From NCBI RefSeq assembly GCF_017348915.1, contig NZ_CP071383.1, forward strand, positions 1,488,001-1,552,000: DNA of 64,000 nt. The letters run 5' to 3'. The notes under the pieces are model-generated. The model saw only the letters and a list, made by a program, of their open reading frames with translations. It was not told the DNA's origin and ran no database searches. This stretch comes from Leclercia pneumoniae (GTDB lineage Bacteria > Pseudomonadota > Gammaproteobacteria > Enterobacterales > Enterobacteriaceae). Shown here in pieces: positions 43,164 through 51,179 of this stretch. Every line of letters starts with the position of its first letter. Within the stretch, counting starts at the first letter, position 1. The translations under genes and the position numbers were made by a program.

Positions 43164-43518
43164 GGATCCCCTCCAGTTTCTCTTTAGCCTGAAGCACGCA
43201 ACGCGCAAAAGATGACGGCGTTACGATTTCCCGTAGAGCCTCGACCAGAAAATCATTGTGCTGCTGGTGCAGCTGCAGGTTGCGTTCTTTCTCCTCATGA
43301 CGCAGAACCGCCAGACGGGCAGTAATAATACGGCGCTTTCCTTTAATCACGCGAAGCGCGATCTCAGCCTTTTTGCGCCATGCGCTCCAGTCACTGCTGC
43401 AGTTAGATTTTGCAAGTTGTTCTTCGATACTAAGCTGAGATTCCTCGGCGTTAACAAGCTGCTGAAGACAGTCGCTGATGGTGTTCAGATTGTCTGTCTC
43501 GATAAGAATCTTTTTCAT
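43147..43518 (-). CDS. Conserved phage protein of unknown function
   Basis: 123 residues, predicted to be largely alpha-helical with heptad-like charged stretches (SIEEQLAKSN, KAEIALRVIKGKRRI, LRHEEKERNLQLHQQ). No catalytic motif is recognised. It has a GAGGGG ribosome site, and its end overlaps xis, so the pair are probably co-translated. Confidence 0.75.
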   Translation of the reverse strand: MKKILIETDNLNTISDCLQQLVNAEESQLSIEEQLAKSNCSSDWSAWRKKAEIALRVIKGKRRIITARLAVLRHEEKERNLQLHQQHNDFLVEALREIVTPSSFARCVLQAKEKLEGIHAHQC

Positions 43519-43561
43519 TAATAGCCCCTCTGCAAGCCCGGCATCACACCGGGCTGATCAA

Positions 43562-44389
43562 TCACTTAACCTGAATAAATGGAGTGCCGGCACCGCTGGT
43601 CATGTACTGGGGAAGAGTGCCATTCCATTTATTGATAGCTTCAAGTTGCATTACCTCCGGGTTCTGGCGAAGCGCATCACCTCGGATGCGGATGGATTTT
43701 GCTTCTGCCTCTGCCAACTTCAACTTTGCGTCTGCCTGGCCATCAGCCTCGGCACGAAGCATGTTTGCCTCTGCTTCACGCTGCTTTACTTCCTGCTCGC
43801 GCTGCAGCGTTTTCTGGTTGGCTGTCACTTTGGCGTTGATACTGTCGATCACGGTGGGCGGGTACTCAGGTTTGCCAACGTAAGACAGGCTCACAACCTG
43901 AATACCTACAGGCCCCATTTCCTCCTGGATCTCTTTGAGCGAGTTGGTCAGCAGGTCGGCCTTACCGCCATCGATGAAGCGGTCTGTGCTCATACGGCTG
44001 GACAGTCGGTTAAGAGAGTCCGCAATTTTCTGACGCAGGTCTGTATCGGTGATGTCGTCGACGCCCTTACGGTAGGTCTGAAAAACGGTTGTGACTTTGG
44101 TCGGATCGACCTTGTACGCAACACCGATGTGGTAGCCAATGGTGGTACCGTCGCTCATCTGAAAGTTGAAAGCGTCTTCATACGTCTTCATCTGCTTGAA
44201 GGTGGGGAAGATGTAAACCTCCGTGTTCCAGCCGGTCCAGTAGCGGCCAACGCCGACAACTTCGCCAACACCTTTATCGTCACCCAACTTGTTGACCTTA
44301 ATCCCAACGTTGCCAGGCTCAACGCGATCACAACCAACAAGGCCGATGGCCGAAAGCGCGATAATTGAAGCCATAATTGCTTTTTTCAT
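43562..44389 (-). CDS. SPFH/band 7 (prohibitin-like) lipoprotein
   Basis: 275 residues. The signal ends in the lipobox LVGC with Cys20. A band 7/SPFH domain covers about residues 22-200 (GNVGIKVNKLGDDKG, GVAYKVDPTKVTTVFQTYR, LSYVGKPEYPPTVIDSI). An alanine- and glutamate-rich helix (QREQEVKQREAEANMLRAEA) follows, typical of oligomerising SPFH proteins. It starts in an ATGA overlap with a two-helix membrane gene. SPFH proteins form membrane rings; a phage role such as shielding a host protease is speculation. Confidence 0.85.
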   Translation of the reverse strand: MKKAIMASIIALSAIGLVGCDRVEPGNVGIKVNKLGDDKGVGEVVGVGRYWTGWNTEVYIFPTFKQMKTYEDAFNFQMSDGTTIGYHIGVAYKVDPTKVTTVFQTYRKGVDDITDTDLRQKIADSLNRLSSRMSTDRFIDGGKADLLTNSLKEIQEEMGPVGIQVVSLSYVGKPEYPPTVIDSINAKVTANQKTLQREQEVKQREAEANMLRAEADGQADAKLKLAEAEAKSIRIRGDALRQNPEVMQLEAINKWNGTLPQYMTSGAGTPFIQVK

Positions 44390-44580
44390 TTCTTTTCCTT
44401 AGTTACGGTAACAACAAGACCCTTACAGATGGCGTAGATGCACGGCGGGGTCAGGATCGCCAGGGCAAAACCGGATACCACAGCTGTTGTGTCCTTCATC
44501 GAAATTAGGAACGGAACAAACAGCCCATAAACGCTGGCGACAATTACCAGCGATAGAACGACGCGTAAGTAAGCAATCAT
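44386..44580 (-). CDS. Small two-helix membrane protein
   Basis: 64 residues with hydrophobic segments at about 5-25 and 33-55 and a Lys-rich C terminus (TVTKEKK), suggesting a cytosolic tail. It is coupled by overlaps to the genes on either side, including the SPFH lipoprotein, with which it may act. No family recognised. Confidence 0.75.
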   Translation of the reverse strand: MIAYLRVVLSLVIVASVYGLFVPFLISMKDTTAVVSGFALAILTPPCIYAICKGLVVTVTKEKK

Positions 44581-44987
44581 CAGCGCACTCCCTCTGGTTT
44601 ACTGGCCTGCAGCTCTTCCTGCTCTTTCACGAAGCGGTCGTGCATGGAATCCCACTTCGCCAGCCACTTCTGTGCTTCGCGTTTACGCTCCAGGATTCGG
44701 CGAACGCGACGCATGCAGCGGTTGTGCGCAAAAAGATATTGCTGTGTGTGCTGGCCCATGCGTCTGATGAGCACACCATTGTTGAAAACTGGCTCGTCTG
44801 GCTCGTTGGTGTTCAATCCGGCACGATGAAAAGTTTTGGTTACCATGTAGTGAGCAAGGTTGCTGATCGCCGCGCTCCTGCTCAGGAAACGGCGCGAGTA
44901 TCCGTGCCTTGATACGACGTAAACAGGCTGCAGTTCTTTGGCAAAGGCGCTGTCGATTGAGCTGGTGGTGATGCGTTTATCGTTCAT
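44580..44987 (-). CDS. Phage protein of unknown function
   Basis: 135 basic residues, including a cluster of arginines (RCMRRVRRILERKREAQKWLAKW) that suggests nucleic acid contact. An AAGGACCGGA ribosome site precedes the ATG. It is joined to the upstream gene by an ATGA overlap. No family recognised. Confidence 0.72.
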   Translation of the reverse strand: MNDKRITTSSIDSAFAKELQPVYVVSRHGYSRRFLSRSAAISNLAHYMVTKTFHRAGLNTNEPDEPVFNNGVLIRRMGQHTQQYLFAHNRCMRRVRRILERKREAQKWLAKWDSMHDRFVKEQEELQASKPEGVR

Positions 44988-45205
44988 TTCCGGTCCTTAA
45001 CTTTGCTGTAACGTTCATGGCTCATTACTTCCCAGTTCTTACCGCCGTCGCGGGAAAGTAGCCTCCAGCGGTGGTTTACCTTCAAACTCAGGTTCCCTGA
45101 TCCGTGCATGCGGGAGGGATGAATTCGCCGGGCTCTGAACTGGCGCAGGACATGCGCCGCTTTAAGATGAACCCACTCAGGAATTCGAATTGCTGTCAGC
45201 GCCAC
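44984..45205 (-). CDS. Small basic phage protein, resembling ParE-like phage proteins
   Basis: 73 residues from a GTG start behind a strong GGAGGTGAAAA. The ending (VNHRWRLLSRDGGKNWEVMSHERYSKV) resembles phage proteins annotated as ParE-toxin-like. The resemblance is from memory and no antitoxin gene is adjacent, so activity as a toxin is doubtful. Confidence 0.65.
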   Translation of the reverse strand: MALTAIRIPEWVHLKAAHVLRQFRARRIHPSRMHGSGNLSLKVNHRWRLLSRDGGKNWEVMSHERYSKVKDRK

Positions 45206-45431
45206 TTTTCACCTCCGCAATCCGCAGCTCCATATCGCGAGCCATTTCAATAAACGTGTCCAAAGCGCAAATATGTTCGTCTGGGGACAACCGGCGATCA
45301 CATTTCACCTGGCCGTTCTCTATGTAGAGAACGATGCGGCCGCTGAAATCAGGCAGAACATGCAGATCCACGCTCAACACAGGGACAGGAACCTGCACGC
45401 CCTGATAGAGCATTGTTTGGTGGTTAATCAT
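45177..45431 (-). CDS. Phage protein of unknown function
   Basis: 84 residues from MINHQTMLYQG, preceded by GGAGG. It has a beta-rich first half (VPVPVLSVDLHVLPDFSGRIVLYIENGQV) and a helical acidic second half. Both ends overlap neighbouring genes of the leftward operon. Function unknown. Confidence 0.72.
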   Translation of the reverse strand: MINHQTMLYQGVQVPVPVLSVDLHVLPDFSGRIVLYIENGQVKCDRRLSPDEHICALDTFIEMARDMELRIAEVKSGADSNSNS

Positions 45432-45789
45432 TGCCGGCCTCCGCATTAACGGGTTTCTGTTTTTTGACGAACTCGACCAGCTCAGAAATGAGCTCGTCGA
45501 TTAACTCCTTCCCGCTATCCGTGAGAAATTCACCGCTGCCATTCACATCAACTGCGTTGCTGTAAATTCCTCTGATGGCTTTTACGGCCTCGACACTTCC
45601 GTACTCGCTTATCGCGAGCCTTTCGAATTTTCTTAATAATCCATCGAGAAGAATCTCTGTTAATTCGACAGTGTTTATGCCGCCTTTATTGAGCTTAATA
45701 ACAAGGCAGTTACTGCCTGTTTTACGCTGGTGGCGAAGTAGCGCTGCTTTATAAATGCGGCGTCGATATGTCTCGATTAGAAAGCTCAT
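45424..45789 (-). CDS. Phage protein of unknown function
   Basis: 121 residues with a basic N terminus (ETYRRRIYKAALLRHQRK) and an acidic helical C terminus (LIDELISELVEFVKKQ). It has an AAGGAATA ribosome site. It abuts the gene upstream with no spacer. No family recognised. Confidence 0.7.
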   Translation of the reverse strand: MSFLIETYRRRIYKAALLRHQRKTGSNCLVIKLNKGGINTVELTEILLDGLLRKFERLAISEYGSVEAVKAIRGIYSNAVDVNGSGEFLTDSGKELIDELISELVEFVKKQKPVNAEAGND

Positions 45790-46014
45790 CTAAATATTCC
45801 TTCTCTGCTCATCTTCATTCGCCAGAACTATCTTTTCCTCTTCTTCTGTCCAGGAATAAATGCCTCCAGCAAGGTCATAAGCCATTCCCAAAAGAGCATT
45901 CATCTGGAAGCAATCAAAATCCTTATGATGGGCGTGCATAGTTTGTAGGAGGAAATTAAGCTGCTCTGCCTTGATATTCACTTCCTGAATATCCTGCCTT
46001 TCTTTAATAGACAT
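45790..46014 (-). CDS. Small acidic phage protein
   Basis: 74 residues from MSIKERQDIQEVN, preceded by GGGAGATAACT. It is predicted helical and acidic at the end. An upstream in-frame extension is rejected in favour of the start with a ribosome site. Function unknown. Confidence 0.7.
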   Translation of the reverse strand: MSIKERQDIQEVNIKAEQLNFLLQTMHAHHKDFDCFQMNALLGMAYDLAGGIYSWTEEEEKIVLANEDEQRRNI

Positions 46015-46191
46015 AGTTATCTCCCGTATGCTTTTTTTAGGAAGATATTGGCGATATGCCAATAACCGGCGCGACACATTAATTGCGCTGTTTTATAAGC
46101 TTTTATATTCACCACGATAGATACCCGAATTAAGGATGTAAAAGTCCCCAGCGTTTAAGCTGCATTAAGTCCAAATTAATTTAAATGTTGA

Positions 46192-46389
46192 TTATTTGCT
46201 TTTGGCTTTAAGAGACCGCTCCTCTATGAGCCATGCGCAAACATCCCCGGTAAGCTTGGCGAGAAGCGATGCCATGGCATGATATTCTGAATCATCCATT
46301 TTGTCGGGGTGCGACTCCAGCATGCGACAAATTACTTCTGCTTGATGTGCGCGTTCAGCTGCTTGCTCTAAAGTAATTTCATGCGCCAT
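46192..46389 (-). CDS. Small helical phage protein
   Basis: 65 residues (MAHEITLEQAAERAHQAE), predicted all helical. The composition resembles the other small proteins of this operon, notably the 74-residue gene downstream. It overlaps the first gene of the operon by 11 bases. A 177-base gap follows it. Function unknown. Confidence 0.7.
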   Translation of the reverse strand: MAHEITLEQAAERAHQAEVICRMLESHPDKMDDSEYHAMASLLAKLTGDVCAWLIEERSLKAKSK

Positions 46390-46699
46390 GATTTCCGTCC
46401 TTTACGCCAGAAAGATAAGCAGCGGTTTGAGAGATTTTATTTGTAGCAATCGCCAATTCAGCGAGAGATGAAATAATAGTGGAAAGATTGCTGATTTTTT
46501 CTTTATCAGTTTCATCATCCTCAGTTAAAGAGAAAATATTTAAGCTGATGTGATTAATGGCATCCAGCAAACTGATAGTTTTGGTATCGCAATCAGAGGC
46601 GAGATCAGCATATCCAATATCAGAACAATTAGCTTCACTTCGGAAATCTTTGATATCTACTAACTGATAGAATTTATTGGTGGTCGTTTTAGCTGTCAT
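46379..46699 (-). CDS. First gene of the leftward prophage operon, unknown function
   Basis: 106 residues from MTAKTTTNKFYQLVD, with GGAG eight bases before the ATG. An upstream in-frame TTG reading would run into the operator region and is rejected. It is acidic and Ser/Ile-rich. As the first gene after the left operator it is expected to be repressed by the cI-type protein. Confidence 0.7.
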   Translation of the reverse strand: MTAKTTTNKFYQLVDIKDFRSEANCSDIGYADLASDCDTKTISLLDAINHISLNIFSLTEDDETDKEKISNLSTIISSLAELAIATNKISQTAAYLSGVKDGNHGA

Positions 46700-46757
46700 T
46701 TTAATGGCTCCATTGTTTGCCGATGAAATAAGCATACGATCACCAAAATTGTCTGTC

Positions 46758-46828
46758 AAACATATTTATGCGTGGAAAACATATTGTGGGTCTAACCAAT
46801 TGTTTTCGTGGCTTTAAAAGATATGTTT
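46758..46828 (-). promoter_or_regulatory. Left operator region (OL) of the prophage
   Basis: Two direct copies of AAACATATT start 19 bases apart, and a third related site appears inverted (ATATGTTT) 36 bases further on. The same core, as ATAATATGT, repeats on the other side of the repressor gene. These are the likely repressor and Cro sites controlling the leftward operon. A precise promoter could not be fixed. Confidence 0.65.
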
Positions 46829-46834
46829 CTTAAG

Positions 46835-46862
46835 CAAAAAAAAAGAGCCATTAGGCTCTTTT
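46835..46862 (-). terminator. Rho-independent terminator after the repressor gene
   Basis: On the minus strand, AAGAGCC / GGCTCTT with a 4-base loop is followed by nine T residues. It isolates the repressor transcript from the leftward operon. Confidence 0.9.
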
Positions 46863-46881
46863 GTATGTGTGGGGAGTAGGG

Positions 46882-47571
46882 TTATGCGTGGCGCCTGAAT
46901 TGTTGTGATTGGCTTAGAAGCACCTTTCCGCATACGTGAAGCATGTCCATCTCTGCATCAGTGATCTGCCATTCTCTATACAGTGGGTTGTCTGAAAGCA
47001 CATGAAGCTGAGTCTTGATTTTCTGAAGGCGCTTAACAAAAAGATCGCCGCTAAAATCAAAAACATAAATGCCGTCACCATCGAAATGGTTTACACCAAC
47101 GTCAACAAAAATGAGATCACCAGGTTCGATCGTGCCTTGCATGCTATCGCCGCGAACGTTAATGAGCTTGACCTGATTCGCGGGGCGGTGGCCAAAGAGA
47201 TTTCTCGCCTCTTCGGTAACGTACTCTATCGAACTAATAACTTCGATGAAGTCACGGTTAGAGTTGCCATTGCCTGCACTTGCAGAAACGTCCATCACAT
47301 CAACTCGATACACGTCCCTTCTCCTTTCCTGTGAAAGTGAATTGACACTGTATGTATCTACAGTGTCTTTTTTATCTTGGAAAGAGAATAGTTCAGAGAG
47401 TGGAACTTCTAAAGCCTCGGCAATTTTTTTGAGGCTGGCTTCACTGTAGCCCTGCATACCTCTTTCGAGCCGTGAAATGTTGCCCACATCCCAATCCGTC
47501 AGGGACGCCAGCTGATTTATAGTCATTTTCTTTGCTTTTCGCAGCTCTCTAATCCGTTGCCCTACATTCAT
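46882..47571 (-). CDS. CI-type prophage repressor (XRE HTH plus S24 peptidase)
   Basis: 229 residues. Residues 3-60 form an XRE helix-turn-helix (TINQLASLTDWDVGNISRLERG). The C-terminal LexA/CI-like domain has a self-cleavage site Ala99-Gly100 (SASAGNG), catalytic Ser143 (RGDSMQGTIEPGD) and Lys180 (LFVKRLQK). All autocleavage residues are intact, so RecA-stimulated SOS induction is expected. It is transcribed leftward from its own promoter between the operators. Confidence 0.93.
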   Translation of the reverse strand: MNVGQRIRELRKAKKMTINQLASLTDWDVGNISRLERGMQGYSEASLKKIAEALEVPLSELFSFQDKKDTVDTYSVNSLSQERRRDVYRVDVMDVSASAGNGNSNRDFIEVISSIEYVTEEARNLFGHRPANQVKLINVRGDSMQGTIEPGDLIFVDVGVNHFDGDGIYVFDFSGDLFVKRLQKIKTQLHVLSDNPLYREWQITDAEMDMLHVCGKVLLSQSQQFRRHA

Positions 47572-47606
47572 CGAAGCACCCCCGCCAAATGTTATTTAAT
47601 TTGTAT

Positions 47607-47634
47607 TTTATACATAATTTTGCAGCTCACACAA
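47607..47634 (-). promoter_or_regulatory. Candidate repressor promoter (PRM)
   Basis: On the minus strand, TTGTGT and TATAAA are spaced 16 bases apart, with the -10 ending about 36 bases before the repressor start. The right operators lie just upstream, where bound repressor could regulate it. Confidence 0.5.
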
Positions 47635-47640
47635 CTCGAC

Positions 47641-47671
47641 TTGCATAATATGTTTATCACGCATAATATGT
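47641..47671 (+). promoter_or_regulatory. Right promoter (PR) with overlapping operators
   Basis: TTGCAT and TAATAT separated by 17 bases form a good promoter whose start would be about 20 bases before the cro ATG. Two copies of GCATAATATGT, 18 bases apart, cover both promoter boxes. A related ACATATG lies just downstream. Binding there would block transcription of cro and the replication genes. Confidence 0.72.
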
Positions 47672-47696
47672 CTAAAACACATATGGAGTTATGCGC

Positions 47697-47921
47697 ATGT
47701 TCACACCGCTACGCAAAGCTCGCCTCAAAGCAAAGATGACCATTCAGGAGGTTGCATCATCCATTAAGTGCGACCCCGGTAATCTTAGTCGAATGGAGCG
47801 AGGTATACAGAGGCCTTCTCCAGAAGTTGCTGAGAAGCTGGCCAAATTGTTCGACACAGAATTGACAGAAATACAGATCCTTTATCCCGAAAGGTTTAGC
47901 TCTGATGGATATCAACCGTAA
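47697..47921 (+). CDS. Cro-like helix-turn-helix regulator
   Basis: 74 residues from the second of two nearby ATGs, chosen because GGAG is eight bases upstream of it but only two from the first. The XRE-type HTH is MTIQEVASSIKCDPGNLSRMERG. It is divergent from the repressor gene and first in the rightward operon, the position of cro. Confidence 0.85.
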   Translation: MFTPLRKARLKAKMTIQEVASSIKCDPGNLSRMERGIQRPSPEVAEKLAKLFDTELTEIQILYPERFSSDGYQP

Positions 47922-48201
47922 TGAGCAGCTTGTTATGCCTGACAACCATAGCCAGGCAGATTCGGAATGGATTAAGCAGCAGCTATTAACCCTGGCACCA
48001 TCCGCACGACAAAAAGCAATTCAGCGTTATGCGGCTGTATATCAGGAAACGTTTGAAGCCGAGCCCGTTTCATACCGCAAGGAGAATCGGGCAAGGCATG
48101 AAGCAAATACGCGGCTTCGGCTGTTCGTGAAGAAACACAGTAGAGCTTTGCAGGGGTACACCGCTGAACCACCCCTGGCAGGAACGCAACCACGCTCCTG
48201 A
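47905..48201 (+). CDS. Phage early protein of unknown function
   Basis: 98 residues overlapping the cro-like gene by 17 bases. Basic and helical, with ARQKAIQRYAAVYQETFEAEP and YRKENRARHEANTRLRLFVKK. A later in-frame ATG (MPDNHSQADSEW) is an alternative start. It occupies the cII-like position but shows no clear helix-turn-helix. Confidence 0.65.
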   Translation: MDINRNEQLVMPDNHSQADSEWIKQQLLTLAPSARQKAIQRYAAVYQETFEAEPVSYRKENRARHEANTRLRLFVKKHSRALQGYTAEPPLAGTQPRS

Positions 48202-48600
48202 TAGTTTCGGGCTTAAAGGTGCCTGGTCAGTTTGGCAACCACCTTACTCTCAGCTCCATATGTACTAGGAAAGTAGTACGTTTTTATGGGGAAGAGGGAA
48301 AGGGGGGTAAGGGGGGATTGGGTGTAGGGGTAGGAATAGGGCCTTTTCCAACAGGGAAGATTCATAGGTTAGGTAGATCTCAGTCTTAAGGGCTGAACCA
48401 AAAAAGCGCCCGTATCAGCAAAGTAGTACGAGATCTGAAGGCGCAGAGAAACGAGGAAGGTTCTTCCTGGAAAAGTGAATTTCGGGGGAGCTGGTTCAGA
48501 AAGGAGGCTGGCAGCCTTTGGGGAGGCCACCAGCCATGTGAGGGGAATCCATGAAAACCACATCACAGAATTATTATCTCATCACCGCGGGGGCAGCACA
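48202..48600 (+). other. Early intergenic region with G-rich tract and direct repeat
   Basis: About 400 bases before the helicase gene hold no sizable gene. The plus strand between 48288 and 48342 has seven runs of three to six G residues separated by one to five bases, a strong G-quadruplex candidate. AAAGTAGTACG occurs twice, at 48270 and 48420. Position ahead of the replication genes makes an origin or transcript-control role possible but unproven. Confidence 0.6.
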
Positions 48601-48610
48601 ATGCAGCTGA
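48551..48610 (+). CDS. Possible 19-codon leader peptide overlapping the helicase start
   Basis: A short frame MKTTSQNYYLITAGAAQCS with a strong GAGGGGAATCC ribosome site. It stops 10 bases inside the helicase gene, whose own ribosome site is weaker. The layout suggests translational coupling, but there is no protein-level support. Confidence 0.35.
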   Translation: MKTTSQNYYLITAGAAQCS

Positions 48611-50211
48611 CGATCACACCGAATTTTGCACAGGAACGAGCGCTTAATATGCTGCGCCGTGACTGGAAGGCAAACGACACCTTCATGGTGTATGCGCCTA
48701 CCGGTAGTGGCAAGACGGGACTGGCTGCCTTCATCGCTGCCGGGTTCGTTAGCCGTGGCATGCGTGTTTTGTTCTGCGCACCGTACACAATCCTGATTGG
48801 TCAGACAGCAAACCGCTTCGTTGAATATGGATTGCCGGGTGAAGAAATCGGGTACATCTGGGCTGACCATCCAAACTACGATCCGTCACTGAAAATCCAG
48901 ATTGCCAGCGCCGATACGCTTATTCGTCGTGTTTTCCCTGACAACATCGACCTACTGATCATCGATGAAGCGCATCTGCGTAAAAAACGCATCCTGCAGG
49001 ATATTGAGCGCCTGCGAGCGAACGGCGTGAAAGTGATAGGTCTGTCTGGTACGCCGTTTTCCCCGTTCCTGGGCAAATACTATGACCGGCTGATTAAACC
49101 GACGACCATCGGTGAGCTCATCCAGCGTGGCGACCTGAGTAACTACGAGTTTTATGCGCCAACGAAGCCGGATCTTAAAGGGGTGAAAACCTCGGAGTCT
49201 CTCGAATACGGTAAAGACTATAACGAGGCCCAACTGGCTGAAATCATGTGCGGCTCTACGCTGGTGGGGGATATCGTCCAAAACTGGCTGGAGAACGGCC
49301 GCGACCTTCCGACGATCGCATTCTGCGTCAACGTAGCCCACGCCAATTATCTGACCATCCAGTTTAACCAGTCTGGCGTTAATGCTGAGGTGATGACCGC
49401 TGACACGCCAGTGGATGAGCGCCAGACAATCATTCACCGGTTTGAAACCGGCGCCACGAAAATCATCGTTAGCGTGGGCGTTCTGGTGGCCGGCTTCGAT
49501 AGTGATGTTCGCTGCATCATTTACGCCAGGCCTACAAAGAGCGAAATTCGCTGGCTTCAGGCTCTCGGTCGTGGCCTGCGCACTGCCCCGGGTAAAGAAT
49601 CCTGCCTCATCTTCGATCACAGCGGCACCGTTCACCGCCTGGGTTATCCAGACTCTATCGAATATGACGATCTTCCGGGGAAATCAGACGGTATGGAGGA
49701 GAGCGCACGCCGCGCAGCTGAGGAACGAGCAGAGAAGTTGCCTCATGAATGCTCACAGTGCCACTTCATGAAACCTGCAGGCGTCTATGTCTGCCCGAAG
49801 TGTGGACACAAGCCTCTGGCAGGCGAGGACATCGACACTGATACCGGACGCAAACTCAAAAAGCTTGGCAACGAACAGCCACAGCCCACAAAGGCCGAGA
49901 AACAAGCCTGGTGGAGCCAAATCAAGTTCTACCAGAAGCAACGCGAATCCCTGGGCAAAACACCGGTAAGCGACGGCTGGTGTAAGCACACATTCCATGA
50001 ACGTTTCGGGGAGTGGCCACGCGGCATGAGCGACTATCCGATGGATCTTACCCCCACGGTTTCGAACTTCATCAAACACAAAAAGATTGCGTTCGCAAAA
50101 GGGAAGGCTAAGCGCCAGCAGGAGGTTGAAACAGAGCCAGCCACTTCGCGCCTTCGCCAGGCACAGAAAACTATTAACGAAATCAGGCAGCAATTAGGGA
50201 AAAGAGCATGA
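48601..50211 (+). CDS. Superfamily 2 DEAD/DEAH-box helicase (phage replication)
   Basis: 536 residues from MQLTITPNF; the in-frame upstream extension lacks a ribosome site and homology. Motif I is APTGSGKTG, motif II LLIIDEAH, motif III LSGTPF and motif VI QALGRGLRT. A zinc-ribbon-like CSQC...CPKC segment lies near residue 405. It is likely the replicative helicase of the prophage, coupled by an ATGA overlap to the primase gene. Confidence 0.9.
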   Translation: MQLTITPNFAQERALNMLRRDWKANDTFMVYAPTGSGKTGLAAFIAAGFVSRGMRVLFCAPYTILIGQTANRFVEYGLPGEEIGYIWADHPNYDPSLKIQIASADTLIRRVFPDNIDLLIIDEAHLRKKRILQDIERLRANGVKVIGLSGTPFSPFLGKYYDRLIKPTTIGELIQRGDLSNYEFYAPTKPDLKGVKTSESLEYGKDYNEAQLAEIMCGSTLVGDIVQNWLENGRDLPTIAFCVNVAHANYLTIQFNQSGVNAEVMTADTPVDERQTIIHRFETGATKIIVSVGVLVAGFDSDVRCIIYARPTKSEIRWLQALGRGLRTAPGKESCLIFDHSGTVHRLGYPDSIEYDDLPGKSDGMEESARRAAEERAEKLPHECSQCHFMKPAGVYVCPKCGHKPLAGEDIDTDTGRKLKKLGNEQPQPTKAEKQAWWSQIKFYQKQRESLGKTPVSDGWCKHTFHERFGEWPRGMSDYPMDLTPTVSNFIKHKKIAFAKGKAKRQQEVETEPATSRLRQAQKTINEIRQQLGKRA

Positions 50212-51179
50212 AAACGGCAGAAGCAGCAAAAGGCCAGTGGGCCATGATTCTTGAACATTACGGTCTGCCGCCTATCACCGGGAAAAACCATTTCAAAGGG
50301 AAATGCCCACTGTGTGATTCGATTGGTAAATTCCGTATTGATGACCGCGACGGTGCTGGTACCTGGATCTGCACTTGTGGCAGCGGCGATGGAATGAAAC
50401 TGGTTACGCAAACCCAGGGCAAACCCTTCAATGAAATTTGCCGGGAAATTGATGAGTTGATTGGTAACACCTTCACTCGCTTGAAAATACCGGTTACCAC
50501 CAGCGCGAGTAGCTTGCGTAAAAGGGTGCTCAGTAAATTTTCCAAACTGGCACCGCTGCATGGGACCACTGGTGCCGATTACCTCAATGCGCGTGGTATC
50601 TATAAGCTCCCGGCAGAAGCTATCCGTTTTAATGATAAGCAGCGTCACGATGGCCGGGTATTCCAGTCCCTCTACTCTCTGGCCACTGATGATAAAGGTG
50701 AACTTTGCTATCTGCATCAGACGCTTCTGGACGGCTCAAAAAAGGCCGATATCGGTACCAGCGCAAAGCGTCAGAAATCCCTGCAAGAGGACAATTACCT
50801 GGATCACGCTCGTTCAGTGGCGATCCGTATGTTTCCTGTTGCCAGCACCCTGGGCATAGCCGAAGGCATCGAAACAGCCCTGTCAGCGCACCAGCTGTAC
50901 GGCGTGAATACATGGGCAACCATGACCAGCGGATTTATGAAGAAATTCCGGGTCCCGGCAGGCGTTAAGCATCTGATTATTTTCGCTGACCGTGACCCGA
51001 ACAGCGCCACCGGGCTGGCAGCTGCCTACGAATGTGCACACCACAACCTGCTGGCAAAGAATGACCTGCAGCGTGTGAGTGTCTATTGGCCCGATCACGA
51101 TGATTTCAACAATATGCTCATGAACGGTGATCAGGTTCGTGAGCTGGTTTTCAATAAAAAACAGCAGGTGGCCGCATGA
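50208..51179 (+). CDS. Phage primase (zinc-binding plus Toprim domain)
   Basis: 323 residues. An N-terminal zinc-binding primase domain has the cysteine pairs CPLC and CTCG (about residues 33-59). The Toprim domain includes GIAEGIETALSA near residue 219 and FADRDPN near residue 260. It synthesises primers alongside the adjacent helicase. It overlaps genes on both sides by four bases. Confidence 0.9.
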   Translation: MKTAEAAKGQWAMILEHYGLPPITGKNHFKGKCPLCDSIGKFRIDDRDGAGTWICTCGSGDGMKLVTQTQGKPFNEICREIDELIGNTFTRLKIPVTTSASSLRKRVLSKFSKLAPLHGTTGADYLNARGIYKLPAEAIRFNDKQRHDGRVFQSLYSLATDDKGELCYLHQTLLDGSKKADIGTSAKRQKSLQEDNYLDHARSVAIRMFPVASTLGIAEGIETALSAHQLYGVNTWATMTSGFMKKFRVPAGVKHLIIFADRDPNSATGLAAAYECAHHNLLAKNDLQRVSVYWPDHDDFNNMLMNGDQVRELVFNKKQQVAA

